The notes under the pieces are model-generated. The model had not been told where the DNA came from, made no database searches, and was given only the letters and a program-made list of their open reading frames with translations. Shown here one piece after another: positions 14,925-22,511 of a DNA stretch of 47,781 bases. A program made the position numbers and the translations under genes. The DNA is from Glycomyces sp. L485. GTDB lineage: Bacteria > Actinomycetota > Actinomycetes > Mycobacteriales > Micromonosporaceae. Location of the stretch: positions 273-48,053 of the forward strand of contig NZ_JAKZEW010000036.1 in NCBI RefSeq assembly GCF_022548875.1, in the 5' to 3' direction. Each line of letters opens with the position of its first letter. Position 1 is the stretch's first letter.

Positions 14925-15099
14925 TTACGAGGCCGCGATGCCCGAACCGTCGGTGCAGGCCCGCTCGATGCAGGTGCGGACCTCGTCGGACTGGAGGATC
15001 TCGGCGAGGTTGAGGAGGGCCCCCGTTCTCGGCGGTCGCGGCGGTGGCTACCAGGTAGTTCGCGTACGGGTTGCCTTCGCGACGGTGTTGCCGAAGCAC
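14925..15099 (-). pseudogene. C-terminal remnant of a MetQ/NlpA-type methionine-binding lipoprotein
   Basis: The minus strand encodes GNPYANYLVATAATAENGG; one nucleotide later, in another frame, it encodes LLNLAEILQSDEVRTCIERA and ends at a TAA (14925-14927). N-P-Y-A-N and L-x-S-D-E-V-R are hallmarks of the last part of MetQ-family ABC transporter binding proteins. The frameshift and the missing first 200 residues make it a pseudogene. No metN or metI is near. Confidence 0.6.
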
Positions 15100-15347
15100 T
15101 TGGGCCGACTGGTGCTGTAATCGGGCATTGGGAGAAGCGTCGCTTTCGCTGTGGGTTGCCGCTTCGAGGCGCGGCGGACATCGGGGCCTTCAGGCGCACA
15201 TTCGACGCCACGAGTGGCCGGCGCTCTGAGTGTCGGGACCGGAGAGTATGCGATGCCTGTTCACGGTTGCGAAGTGAAGCATGCGAACGGTCCGCATCCG
15301 AGTTTCTGTGAGCAACGCCGCGCGGTCTCTTGAGATAGGGTCTGGCC
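15100..15347. promoter_or_regulatory. upstream region and leaderless promoter of the M16-nudC operon
   Basis: About 250 bp without a gene. At its end TAGGGT (15336-15341) lies exactly 6 nt before the ATG at 15348, the standard geometry of actinobacterial leaderless transcripts; no ribosome-binding site precedes the start. Confidence 0.6.
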
Positions 15348-16649
15348 ATGACTGTTGCGACGATTCCCGCTCCGGCGTTCGCGATCGAGACGTTCCGGCT
15401 CGCCAACGGGCTGCGGGTGGTCCTGGCCCCCGATCCCGGAGCGCCGGTCGTCGGGGTGGCGGTGGTGTACGACGTGGGCATGCGCTCGGAGCCCGAGGGC
15501 CGAACCGGATTCGCGCACCTGTTCGAGCACATGATGTTCCAGGGCTCCCACAACGTCGGCAAGGCCGAGCACATGCGGCACGTACAGTCTGCGGGCGGCA
15601 CGTTCAACGGCTCGACCCACATCGACTACACCGACTACTTCAACCTGCTGCCTTCTGGCGGCCTGGAGCTGGCCCTGTTCCTCGAAGCCGACCGCATGCG
15701 GGGTCCGGCGATCACCGAGGAGAACCTGGAGAACCAGGTCAGCGTCGTCAAAGAGGAGATCCGGGTCAACGTCCTCAACCGCCCCTACGGCGGCTTCCCG
15801 TGGCTCAAGCTCCCGCCGGTCATGTTCGACACCTTCCCCAACGCCCACGACGGCTACGGATCCTTCGGAGACCTGGAGGCGGCCACGGTCGACGAGGCCC
15901 AGGCGTTCTTCGACGCCTTCTACCCGGCCTCGAACGCGGTTCTGTCAGTCGCCGGCGACTTCACCGTCGAGACGGCCCGCGACCTGGTCGAACGCCACTT
16001 CGGCGACGTGCCGGCGCGGCCCGCGCCGGTCCACCCGTCGTTCGCGGAGCCGAACTTGGACGCCGAGCGCAGAGAATCCTATGTGGATGAGCGGGCGACG
16101 CTGCCGGCCGTCGCCATGGCCTGGCGCATCCCCGACCCCGTGACCGAGCTCGCCGAGTTCCTGCCGTACGTCGTCCTCGGTGAACTGCTCACCGACGGCG
16201 ACGCCTCCCGCCTGGTCGAGCGCCTCGTCCATCGCGACCGCGTCGCCACCGCCGTGGCCGCCCACGCCACCTTCATGGCCGAGCCCTTCGCCTCCAGGGG
16301 CCCGACCGCGCTGCTCATTCAGGCGTTCCTGCCGCCGGGCGGCGACGTGGACACCGTCATGGCCGGCGTCCACGAAGAGCTCGCGCGCGTCGCCGAAGGC
16401 GTCGACGAGGCCGAACTCGGCCGAGTCAAGGCCCGCGTCGCCGCCCAGCTCCTGCGCAGCGACGACTCCGTCATGGGCCGCTCGCGGCGCCTGGCCACCG
16501 CCGAGGTCTTCCACGGCGACGCGACCATGGCCACCCGCTTCGCCGTGCTCCTCGGCGAGGTCACCGCCGAATCGGTCGCGCGTGCGGCCGCCGCCCTGAC
16601 CCCGAACCGGCGCGCCGTCATCGAAGTCGTTCCCGGAGGAAACCAGTGA
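15348..16649 (+). CDS. M16-family zinc metallopeptidase (active subunit)
   Basis: A 433-aa insulinase-like peptidase. The inverted zinc motif HLFEH is at residues 57-61, and the distal ligand is Glu136 or Glu137 in VSVVKEEIRVN, about 75 residues on. The usual two M16 halves follow. No signal peptide is seen, so it acts in the cytoplasm, probably on small peptides. It overlaps the next gene in GTGA. In M16B enzymes an active and an inactive subunit form a clamshell heterodimer, and exactly that pair is present here. The transcript is predicted to be leaderless. Confidence 0.92.
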   Translation: MTVATIPAPAFAIETFRLANGLRVVLAPDPGAPVVGVAVVYDVGMRSEPEGRTGFAHLFEHMMFQGSHNVGKAEHMRHVQSAGGTFNGSTHIDYTDYFNLLPSGGLELALFLEADRMRGPAITEENLENQVSVVKEEIRVNVLNRPYGGFPWLKLPPVMFDTFPNAHDGYGSFGDLEAATVDEAQAFFDAFYPASNAVLSVAGDFTVETARDLVERHFGDVPARPAPVHPSFAEPNLDAERRESYVDERATLPAVAMAWRIPDPVTELAEFLPYVVLGELLTDGDASRLVERLVHRDRVATAVAAHATFMAEPFASRGPTALLIQAFLPPGGDVDTVMAGVHEELARVAEGVDEAELGRVKARVAAQLLRSDDSVMGRSRRLATAEVFHGDATMATRFAVLLGEVTAESVARAAAALTPNRRAVIEVVPGGNQ

Positions 16650-17956
16650 GCACAGCCATTCCCGGCCTCGCGCCGGAAGTCCCGCTCGCGCTGCCGACGC
16701 CGGTCGAGCGCGCCCTGCCCAACGGCCTGTCGGTCAGCCTGGTCCGCCGCCCAGGCGTGCCGCTCGCCGAGGTGCGGCTGTCGGTCCCGGCCGCGCACGC
16801 CGACCTCGCCGTCGCCGACATGCTCGCCGCCGCCCTGTTCTCCGGCACCGAGGGCTCGACGATGACGCAGATCGCCCAGCGCCTCCAAGGCGTCGGCGGC
16901 GCGCTGGGCGCCGGTGCCGACCCCGACCGGATCGCCGTTTCCGGCAACTGCCTCTCCAGCGGCCTCGCCGAGCTGCTCGATGTGCTCGGTGAAATCCTCA
17001 CCGCCGCCGACTATCCCGCCGAGCCGCTGGCGGTCGAGCAGTCCCGCATTATCGACGGGCTCTCCGTCGCCGAGCAGCAGCCCGAGTTCCAGGTCTCCCG
17101 CGCGCTCGACGCCAGGCTGTGGGGCGACCACCCCTACGGCCACCAGCAGCCGACCGCCGCCGAGGTCGGCGACGTCGACCGCGGCGCGGTGCTCGCGCTG
17201 CACGCCTCCCGCGTCCACCCGGCCGGGGCGCGCCTGATCATCGTCGGCGACATCGACCCCGACGGGGCCTGGGCCGCCGTCGAGAAGTCCCTGAGCGCGT
17301 GGAACGGCGCCGGGGAGCCGAGACGCATGGAGCCCCTGCCGAGTCTGAAGCCCGGACCGATCGTACTGGCGAACCGGCCCGGCTCGGTCCAGTCCGCGAT
17401 CCGCGTCGCCTACCCGGCCGTCGCGCGCACCCACCCCGACAACGCCGCCCAGCACCTCGCCAACCTCATCTACGGCGGCTACTTCACCTCGCGCCTGGTC
17501 ATGAACCTGCGCGAGTCAAAAGGCTACGGATACTCTCCTAGATCCAGAGTCGATCACTCACCCGCGGGGTCGGTGCAGCTCACCAGCGTCGACGTGGCCA
17601 CCGAGGTCACCGCCCCGGCGCTCGCCGAGATCGTGGCCGAGCTGCGCGGCATGGCCGAGAACCCGCCCGACGAGGCCGAACTGGACCTGGCCCGCCGCTA
17701 CGCGCTCGGCTCCGTGAAGCTCGCCACCGCCACCCAGTCCGGCATCGCCGGCTACACCTCCGCGCTGGCCGCCTGCGGCCTGCCGCTGTCTTGGCTCGCC
17801 GAGCACTCCGAGCGGCTGCGCGCGGTCACCGCGGCCGACATCAAGCGGGTCGCCGCCGAGCGCATGAATCCCGACGGTGCGGTCTCGGTCATCCTCGGCG
17901 ACGGTGAGCACGTCACGGGCCCGCTCGCCGACTCCTCCGAGATCGAGGTCCTATGA
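16646..17956 (+). CDS. M16-family protein without the zinc motif (partner subunit)
   Basis: A 436-aa M16 homologue. Where the first subunit has HLFEH this one has MLAAALFSGTEGS, so zinc binding and catalysis are lost. It keeps the R-Y substrate-clamp segment RLVMNLRESKGYGYSPRSRV that M16B dimers supply from the inactive chain. It starts with GTG overlapping the TGA of the active subunit, so coupled 1:1 synthesis is likely. The next gene, nudC, starts in ATGA overlap. Confidence 0.9.
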   Translation: MSTAIPGLAPEVPLALPTPVERALPNGLSVSLVRRPGVPLAEVRLSVPAAHADLAVADMLAAALFSGTEGSTMTQIAQRLQGVGGALGAGADPDRIAVSGNCLSSGLAELLDVLGEILTAADYPAEPLAVEQSRIIDGLSVAEQQPEFQVSRALDARLWGDHPYGHQQPTAAEVGDVDRGAVLALHASRVHPAGARLIIVGDIDPDGAWAAVEKSLSAWNGAGEPRRMEPLPSLKPGPIVLANRPGSVQSAIRVAYPAVARTHPDNAAQHLANLIYGGYFTSRLVMNLRESKGYGYSPRSRVDHSPAGSVQLTSVDVATEVTAPALAEIVAELRGMAENPPDEAELDLARRYALGSVKLATATQSGIAGYTSALAACGLPLSWLAEHSERLRAVTAADIKRVAAERMNPDGAVSVILGDGEHVTGPLADSSEIEVL

Positions 17957-18840
17957 CCCGCCCGCCCTTGGCGATCGACGCGCTCGACCGGCGCGCGGAG
18001 CGACGACACGAACCCGAATGGCTCGACGACGCCTGGCAGCGGGCCCAAGTCGTCGTCTTCGACCCGGTCTCCGAACACATCGACGCCGACGAGGAGGGCC
18101 TGCACTACTTCGACGCCGCGACCGCACCCAAGGGTGAGCGCATCTACCTCGGCGGCGAGGACCCGCCCGTCTTCGCCGTCTGGGCGAGCGTCCCCGACGG
18201 CCTGAACGCCCGGTGGATCGGCGGCGCCTGGGACGAGCGCGATCTCGCGATCGCCGTGCAGGCCATCGGCATGATGCACTGGCGCGCCACCTACCGGTAC
18301 CACCCGACCACCGGCGAGGAGCTGGCCCCGATCCGAGGCGGCTGGGAGCTCGTCGCCGACGAGGGCCGCACGGTCTTCCCGCGCACCGACCCGGCCGTGA
18401 TCGTCCTCATCGACGACGGCGCCGACCGGGTCCTGCTCGCCCAGCACCGTCGATACGGCTCGCAGAGCAATTCCACGCCTCGGCAGGCGTCGACGAGGAA
18501 GGGCCGCTACGCGTGCATCGCCGGGTTCGTCGAACCGGGGGAGTCGGCAGAGGCCGCCGTGCACCGCGAGGTCGGCGAGGAGATCGGCATCAAGCTCGAC
18601 TCGCTCGCCTACGTCTCCAGCCAGCCGTGGCCCTACCCGCGCTCGCTCATGCTCGCCTACCGGGCCAGCGCCGACGCGGGCCAGGAGCTGCGCCTCCAGG
18701 ACGACGAGATCAGCGACGCCCGCTGGTTCACCCGCGAGGAAGTCCGTCGCATGTGGATCGAGACGGATTCGTCGACGCCGAGCGCGGTGAGGATCTCGAT
18801 CGCCCGGTTCCTCATCGAAGACTGGCTGGAGGAACGCTAG
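17953..18840 (+). CDS. nudC: NudC-type NAD(H) pyrophosphatase
   Basis: A 295-aa Nudix hydrolase. The Nudix box is GFVEPGESAEAAVHREVGEE plus IGI, and the SQPWPYPRS motif seven positions into the next strand is the NudC/NADH-diphosphatase signature. Such enzymes cleave NAD(H) to NMN(H) and AMP and can remove NAD caps from RNA. The four Cys of the usual zinc ribbon are absent; the segment is RYHPTTGEEL and ELVADEGRTVFPRTDPAV. A short polar insertion (SQSNSTPRQASTRKG) replaces the usual Q-P-x-W-P-x-G loop before the box. The ATG overlaps the stop of the M16 partner, placing the gene in that operon. In mycobacteria nudC sits close to uvrD2, as here. Confidence 0.92.
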   Translation: MTRPPLAIDALDRRAERRHEPEWLDDAWQRAQVVVFDPVSEHIDADEEGLHYFDAATAPKGERIYLGGEDPPVFAVWASVPDGLNARWIGGAWDERDLAIAVQAIGMMHWRATYRYHPTTGEELAPIRGGWELVADEGRTVFPRTDPAVIVLIDDGADRVLLAQHRRYGSQSNSTPRQASTRKGRYACIAGFVEPGESAEAAVHREVGEEIGIKLDSLAYVSSQPWPYPRSLMLAYRASADAGQELRLQDDEISDARWFTREEVRRMWIETDSSTPSAVRISIARFLIEDWLEER

Positions 18841-19793
18841 GCGGGGGCTCCGGCGAGATCGGCGTCCTCGTCGGGAGCGGTGCGGCGCTTCGCGACCGCC
18901 CGCTGGGCGGTGAAGACGCCCGCGATGACGACCAGGCCGCCGATGATCTGCGGTGCCGTCAGGGCCTCGCCGAGCAGCGCCCAGGCCGCCAGCGCGGCCA
19001 CGACGACCTCGGCGTAGCCGATGGCCCCGGCCACCGGTGCCGCGAGGAACCGCAGCCCGGACAACCCGAGCGTGTACGCGACGGCGGTGCTTGCAATGAG
19101 CGCGGCCAGGCTCGCCAGGCTCGTGGTCGCGAAACCGCCGAGGGCCACCCCGGTCGACAGCGACGCCCAGTTCATCGCCCACGGCGCGGCCAGCGGGGCG
19201 AGGGCGATCGTGCCGACGGTGAAGCCGACGGCGAGCAGGACCCGGACGTCGACCTTCGCGGTCAGGCGTTCACCCGAGAGGAAGTAGGTGGCCTGGCAGG
19301 CCGCGGCGGCGGAGCCGGCCAGCAGCCCGACGGCGTCGAGGCGCAGGCCGGACCAGACCTCGACGACGATGCACAGTCCTGCGATGGACAGCAGCGCGCC
19401 GACGACGGCGGGGCGCGGCAGCGGATTGCGGCGCACGAACTTGACCCAGGCGACCACGACGATGGGGCCCATGAACTCCAGAAGCAGGGCGATGCCCACC
19501 GGGAGGCGTTCGACGGCGATGAAGTAGAAGGCCTGGACACCGGCGATCGCGATGAGTCCGAACACGGCGAGCGCGCCCAACGGGGGCCTGGGGCCGTGGC
19601 GGCGGGCCCGCATGAGCGGCACGATCGCGACGGCGACCGCGAGGAGGCCGACGCCGAGGACGCGCAGCCACGTCACCTGGATGGGCGTCAGTCCCGCCTG
19701 GATGACGACCTTGCCGAGCGGGCCGCAGACGCCGAAGAAGGCGGACGCCAACAGTATGAGGGCGACGCCGAGGGCGGCTCTGGGCGACGACAT
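18837..19793 (-). CDS. EamA/DMT-superfamily transporter (RhaT/YdcZ-like exporter)
   Basis: A 318-aa protein with ten membrane helices in two EamA repeats (first about 5-140, second about 150-290), ending in an acidic tail. The family exports amino acids, their derivatives or other metabolites; the substrate here is unknown. ATG at 19793 begins MSSPRAALGVALILLASAFF, the family's first helix. The frame is open further upstream to 19940, but that text is basic and crosses a terminator hairpin, so the longer start is unlikely. It is convergent with nudC and the two stops overlap by 4 bp (18837-18840). Confidence 0.88.
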   Translation of the reverse strand: MSSPRAALGVALILLASAFFGVCGPLGKVVIQAGLTPIQVTWLRVLGVGLLAVAVAIVPLMRARRHGPRPPLGALAVFGLIAIAGVQAFYFIAVERLPVGIALLLEFMGPIVVVAWVKFVRRNPLPRPAVVGALLSIAGLCIVVEVWSGLRLDAVGLLAGSAAAACQATYFLSGERLTAKVDVRVLLAVGFTVGTIALAPLAAPWAMNWASLSTGVALGGFATTSLASLAALIASTAVAYTLGLSGLRFLAAPVAGAIGYAEVVVAALAAWALLGEALTAPQIIGGLVVIAGVFTAQRAVAKRRTAPDEDADLAGAPA

Positions 19794-19879
19794 CAGGCGG
19801 CTCCAGTGGGTGCTGAGGATCGGGAAGCGAGCGTATCCGGCGAGCCGGACGGTCGGCCTGCGTCGAGAGGGCAGAGAAA

Positions 19880-19907
19880 AGGCCCGGGACGGATCCATCC
19901 CGGGCCT
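19880..19907 (-). terminator. minus-strand intrinsic terminator upstream of the EamA gene
   Basis: AGGCCCGGGA and TCCCGGGCCT form a perfect 10-bp stem with an 8-nt loop, followed on the minus strand by TTTTC. It lies about 110 nt past the stop of the glutaredoxin-like remnant and 87 nt before the EamA start. The simplest reading is the old terminator of the lost gene; attenuation of the EamA gene is a less likely alternative. Confidence 0.7.
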
Positions 19908-20020
19908 GAATGCTTGGCTGCCACCCCTCGAAGCAGCCAAGCAAGCTTGCGGCTTAACTATAGAGCATGTTACCGGCTCTGTGTCCTAAACGTGACCATA
20001 GTCTCGGCATATGGCACAAG

Positions 20021-20110
20021 TCAAGACCCGAGCTTGGCTTTTACCTCCGCCGGCGACGGGTTGGCAAGCGCGGTACCGTCATCGAATCGCAATGCCGGTA
20101 GTGCTTCCAC
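20021..20110 (-). pseudogene. glutaredoxin/mycoredoxin-like C-terminal remnant
   Basis: The frame VEALPALRFDDGTALANPSP, then AEVKAKLGS and a stop, matches the cis-Pro strand and last helix of mycoredoxin-type proteins (compare TVPTVRGFAPSG and ALTNPTVQQV in the intact copy at 22068-22322). There is no redox motif upstream in any frame. GTG at 20110 could start a 29-aa peptide, but a relic is more likely. Confidence 0.35.
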
Positions 20111-20615
20111 CCGGACGCGTAGCCCTGGGGTCGGCTCGGTGCCGGAGTCGTATGCGCTTGCTCTGAGCTGGGGCCCGCGAATCAGCGCGCCGATGTGGGT
20201 CGTGGGCCGACAACGTCCACACCGCCGAGTATTTGGCAGCCCGCACCCCAGCAGACCGCTGTCGGGTTTGTCAGCGTCAAGTCTTCACTGGAAGGGACGG
20301 TTCCTCGAACCGTCGGGACGGTATGCGGTGCCTCGGTTCCACCTCCCGGGTGCGGCTTCGGGCCGAGCAGCGCAGCCGGCGCGACGGCCGGGCGCGTGAA
20401 CGGCGGCTTCCGCGGCCGGGCTCGCCCTGCCGCGGATAACGTTCTCAGTGCGCGGTCGCCTCAGATCTGCGATATGTGAGAATGCCTCACAAAGACGGTT
20501 CGGGGCAGCGGCGCCCCGGCCACATCCGGCAGTGAACACACCCGGCATCGTTCACTGCCCCCCATTCGCGGAGCGGATCGAAAACTCCGCGGGCATCACA
20601 TGAGCCAGGAGCAGT
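20111..20615. other. non-coding region upstream of the alginate-lyase-like gene
   Basis: About 500 bp without a convincing gene. It contains a perfect 8-bp hairpin GACGGTTC-CTC-GAACCGTC (20296-20314) and, nearer the gene, the inverted repeat listed separately. The start of the next gene is preceded by CCAGGAGC. Confidence 0.5.
20528..20559. promoter_or_regulatory. 10-bp perfect inverted repeat upstream of the lyase gene
   Basis: GGCAGTGAAC (20528-20537) and GTTCACTGCC (20550-20559) are separated by 12 nt and lie 57 nt before the ATG. It could be a repressor site spanning two DNA turns or an RNA hairpin in the leader. No regulator gene for it is nearby. Confidence 0.45.
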
Positions 20616-22511
20616 ATGTCCAAACACCGCCTGAAGTACGCCATGGGCCGACGCAGTTTCATCCGGGGCGGGATCATCGGCGGCGGCACCGCCGCGACCG
20701 GCCTCGTCGGCGTCTGGCTCGCCAACCGTCCAAGCGACGTCGATGGCACCGCGGCGCCCACGGCCGGCAGCAGCCACTCTCCCACGAGGGAGGGACCCGT
20801 CTCTCCCAGCGCGAGCCCCTCCACCGAACACTTCGGCAGTTCGGGCACCACCGGCCGCGGCGATGCCGTGCCGAACGAACCCGACCATCCTCGGATGCTC
20901 CACACCCAGGCCGACTTCGACCGAATCTCCGAAAAAGTCGATGCGGGCGAGGAGCCTTGGGCCGGCGGCTGGAACCGGCTCACCGGCAACGGCCGATCCC
21001 ACAGCGACTGGTCGCCCCGGCCGCTGGAAAAGGTGGTCCGCGGAGGCGAAGGGTCGAACTACGGGCAGATGTTCACCGACATCCACGCGGCCTACCAGAA
21101 CGCGCTGCGCTGGCGCGTGAGCGGAGACACCGCCCATCGAGACTGCGCGGTGAACATCCTCAATGCCTGGTCGGGGAGGCTGAAGGAAGTGACCGGCAAT
21201 GCCGACCGCTACCTGGCCTCGGGCATCTACGGCTACCAGTTCTGCAATGCCGCCGAACTCGTCCGAGACGTCGACGGGTTCGACCTCGGCCGGTTCGCCG
21301 ACATGGTCACCGGCGTCTTCTACCCGCTCAGCGAGCGATTCCTCAACGAGCACAACGACGCCTGCGTGACCAACTACTGGGCCAACTGGGACCTGTGCAA
21401 CATGGCCAACATCATGGCCTGCGGCATTCTCACCGACGACGAGTCCCTGTTCGATCGCGCCGTCGACTACTTCTGGAACGGCGGCGGCAACGGCGCGATC
21501 GAAAACGCCGTCCCGTTCGTCCACGACGACGGCCTCGCCCAGTGGCAGGAGAGCGGCCGGGACCAGGCGCACACCCTCATGGGCATCGGCCTGATGGCCG
21601 ACTTCATGGAGATGGCCTGGAACCGGGGCGTCGACCTCTACTCGGCACGGGACAACGCCTTCGCCAAGGCCGCCGAATACGTCGCCCGCTACAACCTCGG
21701 CAAGGACGTCCCCTACACCAAGTACACCTGGGGCACCGGCCAGAACTGCGACTACCGCGAACAAACGGTGATCTCCGAGAACGCCCGCGGACAGGTGCGC
21801 CCGGTCTGGGCGAGGGCCTACCACCACTACGTCGGTCGGCAAGGCCTCTCGATGCCCAATGTGGCCGAGATGATCGCGCAGAACGGCCCCGAGGGCGGCG
21901 GCGGAGACTACGGCCACGACTCCGGGGGCTACGACACGCTCGGATTCGGCACCCTCACCTGCTCCCGGTTAGGAGCGACTCCGTTCAGACCCACTCCTCG
22001 CAGACGAGGGAGGCAGGCCCCACGGCTTGCCTCCTCATGCCTCATGAAGCCGCTTCGGTGGTCATCCTCACGCAAGATCCAGCGCGAAGGCGTCCATCAC
22101 CTGCTGCACGGTGGGATTGGTGAGGGCGACCTCCTCGCCGGAGGGGGCGAAGCCGCGCACCGTGGGCACGGTCTGGTTGCCGCCGTTGACGCCCATGACC
22201 CACTCGGCCGCCTCCGGATCGTCCTCGAGATTGACCTCCTTGTAAAGGATGCCCTCCCTGTCGAGCCCGATCTTCAGCCGCCTGCAGTAACCGCACCAGG
22301 TGGTGCTGTACATGGTGATCATGGATCCTCCTTCGTCAAGAACGATAACGCTATACACCCCCGGGGCATTCCGATCCGCATGTCGACCGGCGCACATTCG
22401 GGTCCGGCCGGGCGGGCGGGCCCCGGATCGTGTCGCACGGCTCTGCGACACTGTCGGGGTGACTTCGCGCGACCAGGACCTCGATGCACTCCTAGCCGAA
22501 CTCGACCCTGA
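20616..22511 (+). CDS. Tat-exported alginate-lyase-family protein with lost stop codon
   Basis: The ATG follows CCAGGAGC. Residues 11-35 are a twin-arginine signal (GRRSFIRGGIIGGGTAATGL). After a Ser/Thr/Pro-rich linker, residues about 90-451 resemble alginate-lyase-fold (PL5-like) helical proteins, including NYWANWDLCNMANIMACGIL and GGGNGAIENAVPF. The natural protein appears to end at residue 451 (GYDTLGFGTLTCSR): the next bases are TTAGGA, and without one T they would read TAG. As written the frame runs on for 180 residues of basic, low-complexity text antisense to the mycoredoxin gene and into uvrD2, which is very unlikely to be functional protein. A sequencing error or recent mutation are both possible. 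Confidence 0.7.
   Translation: MSKHRLKYAMGRRSFIRGGIIGGGTAATGLVGVWLANRPSDVDGTAAPTAGSSHSPTREGPVSPSASPSTEHFGSSGTTGRGDAVPNEPDHPRMLHTQADFDRISEKVDAGEEPWAGGWNRLTGNGRSHSDWSPRPLEKVVRGGEGSNYGQMFTDIHAAYQNALRWRVSGDTAHRDCAVNILNAWSGRLKEVTGNADRYLASGIYGYQFCNAAELVRDVDGFDLGRFADMVTGVFYPLSERFLNEHNDACVTNYWANWDLCNMANIMACGILTDDESLFDRAVDYFWNGGGNGAIENAVPFVHDDGLAQWQESGRDQAHTLMGIGLMADFMEMAWNRGVDLYSARDNAFAKAAEYVARYNLGKDVPYTKYTWGTGQNCDYREQTVISENARGQVRPVWARAYHHYVGRQGLSMPNVAEMIAQNGPEGGGGDYGHDSGGYDTLGFGTLTCSRLGATPFRPTPRRRGRQAPRLASSCLMKPLRWSSSRKIQREGVHHLLHGGIGEGDLLAGGGEAAHRGHGLVAAVDAHDPLGRLRIVLEIDLLVKDALPVEPDLQPPAVTAPGGAVHGDHGSSFVKNDNAIHPRGIPIRMSTGAHSGPAGRAGPGSCRTALRHCRGDFARPGPRCTPSRTRP
22009..22034. terminator. bidirectional terminator between lyase and mycoredoxin genes
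   Basis: GGAGGCAGGCC (22009-22019) pairs with GGCTTGCCTCC (22024-22034), 11 bp with one G-T pair and a 4-nt loop. It lies 40 bp after the expected stop of the plus-strand gene and 34 bp after the stop of the minus-strand gene. Its position supports the view that the lyase gene should end before it. Confidence 0.65.
22068..22322 (-). CDS. mrx1: mycoredoxin
   Basis: An 84-aa glutaredoxin-fold protein with active site WCGYC (residues 9-13), cis-Pro segment TVPTVRG and a C-terminal ALTNPTVQQV helix. Mycoredoxin-1 reduces mycothiol-mixed disulfides on proteins, such as those made under oxidative stress, using mycothiol as electron donor. ATG at 22322 follows GGAGG at ideal spacing. It is divergent from uvrD2, as in Mycobacterium (Rv3198A beside Rv3198c). 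Length and motifs are normal. Confidence 0.92.
   Translation of the reverse strand: MITMYSTTWCGYCRRLKIGLDREGILYKEVNLEDDPEAAEWVMGVNGGNQTVPTVRGFAPSGEEVALTNPTVQQVMDAFALDLA

Noticed and set aside
19880-19907. Riboswitch or attenuator for the EamA gene
   Set aside because: No aptamer-like structure or competing stem was found upstream, and the hairpin is explained as the terminator of a decayed gene.
19793-19940. Longer N-terminus for the EamA transporter
   Set aside because: The added 49 residues are basic, lack family similarity and would cross a terminator hairpin.
18213-20399. A 728-codon plus-strand open frame across nudC and the EamA gene
   Set aside because: It overlaps two well-supported genes and has Arg/Gly/Asp-rich text typical of high-GC shadow frames.
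22300-22458. Longer N-terminus for UvrD2
   Set aside because: This part is antisense to the mycoredoxin start and unlike any helicase N-terminus.
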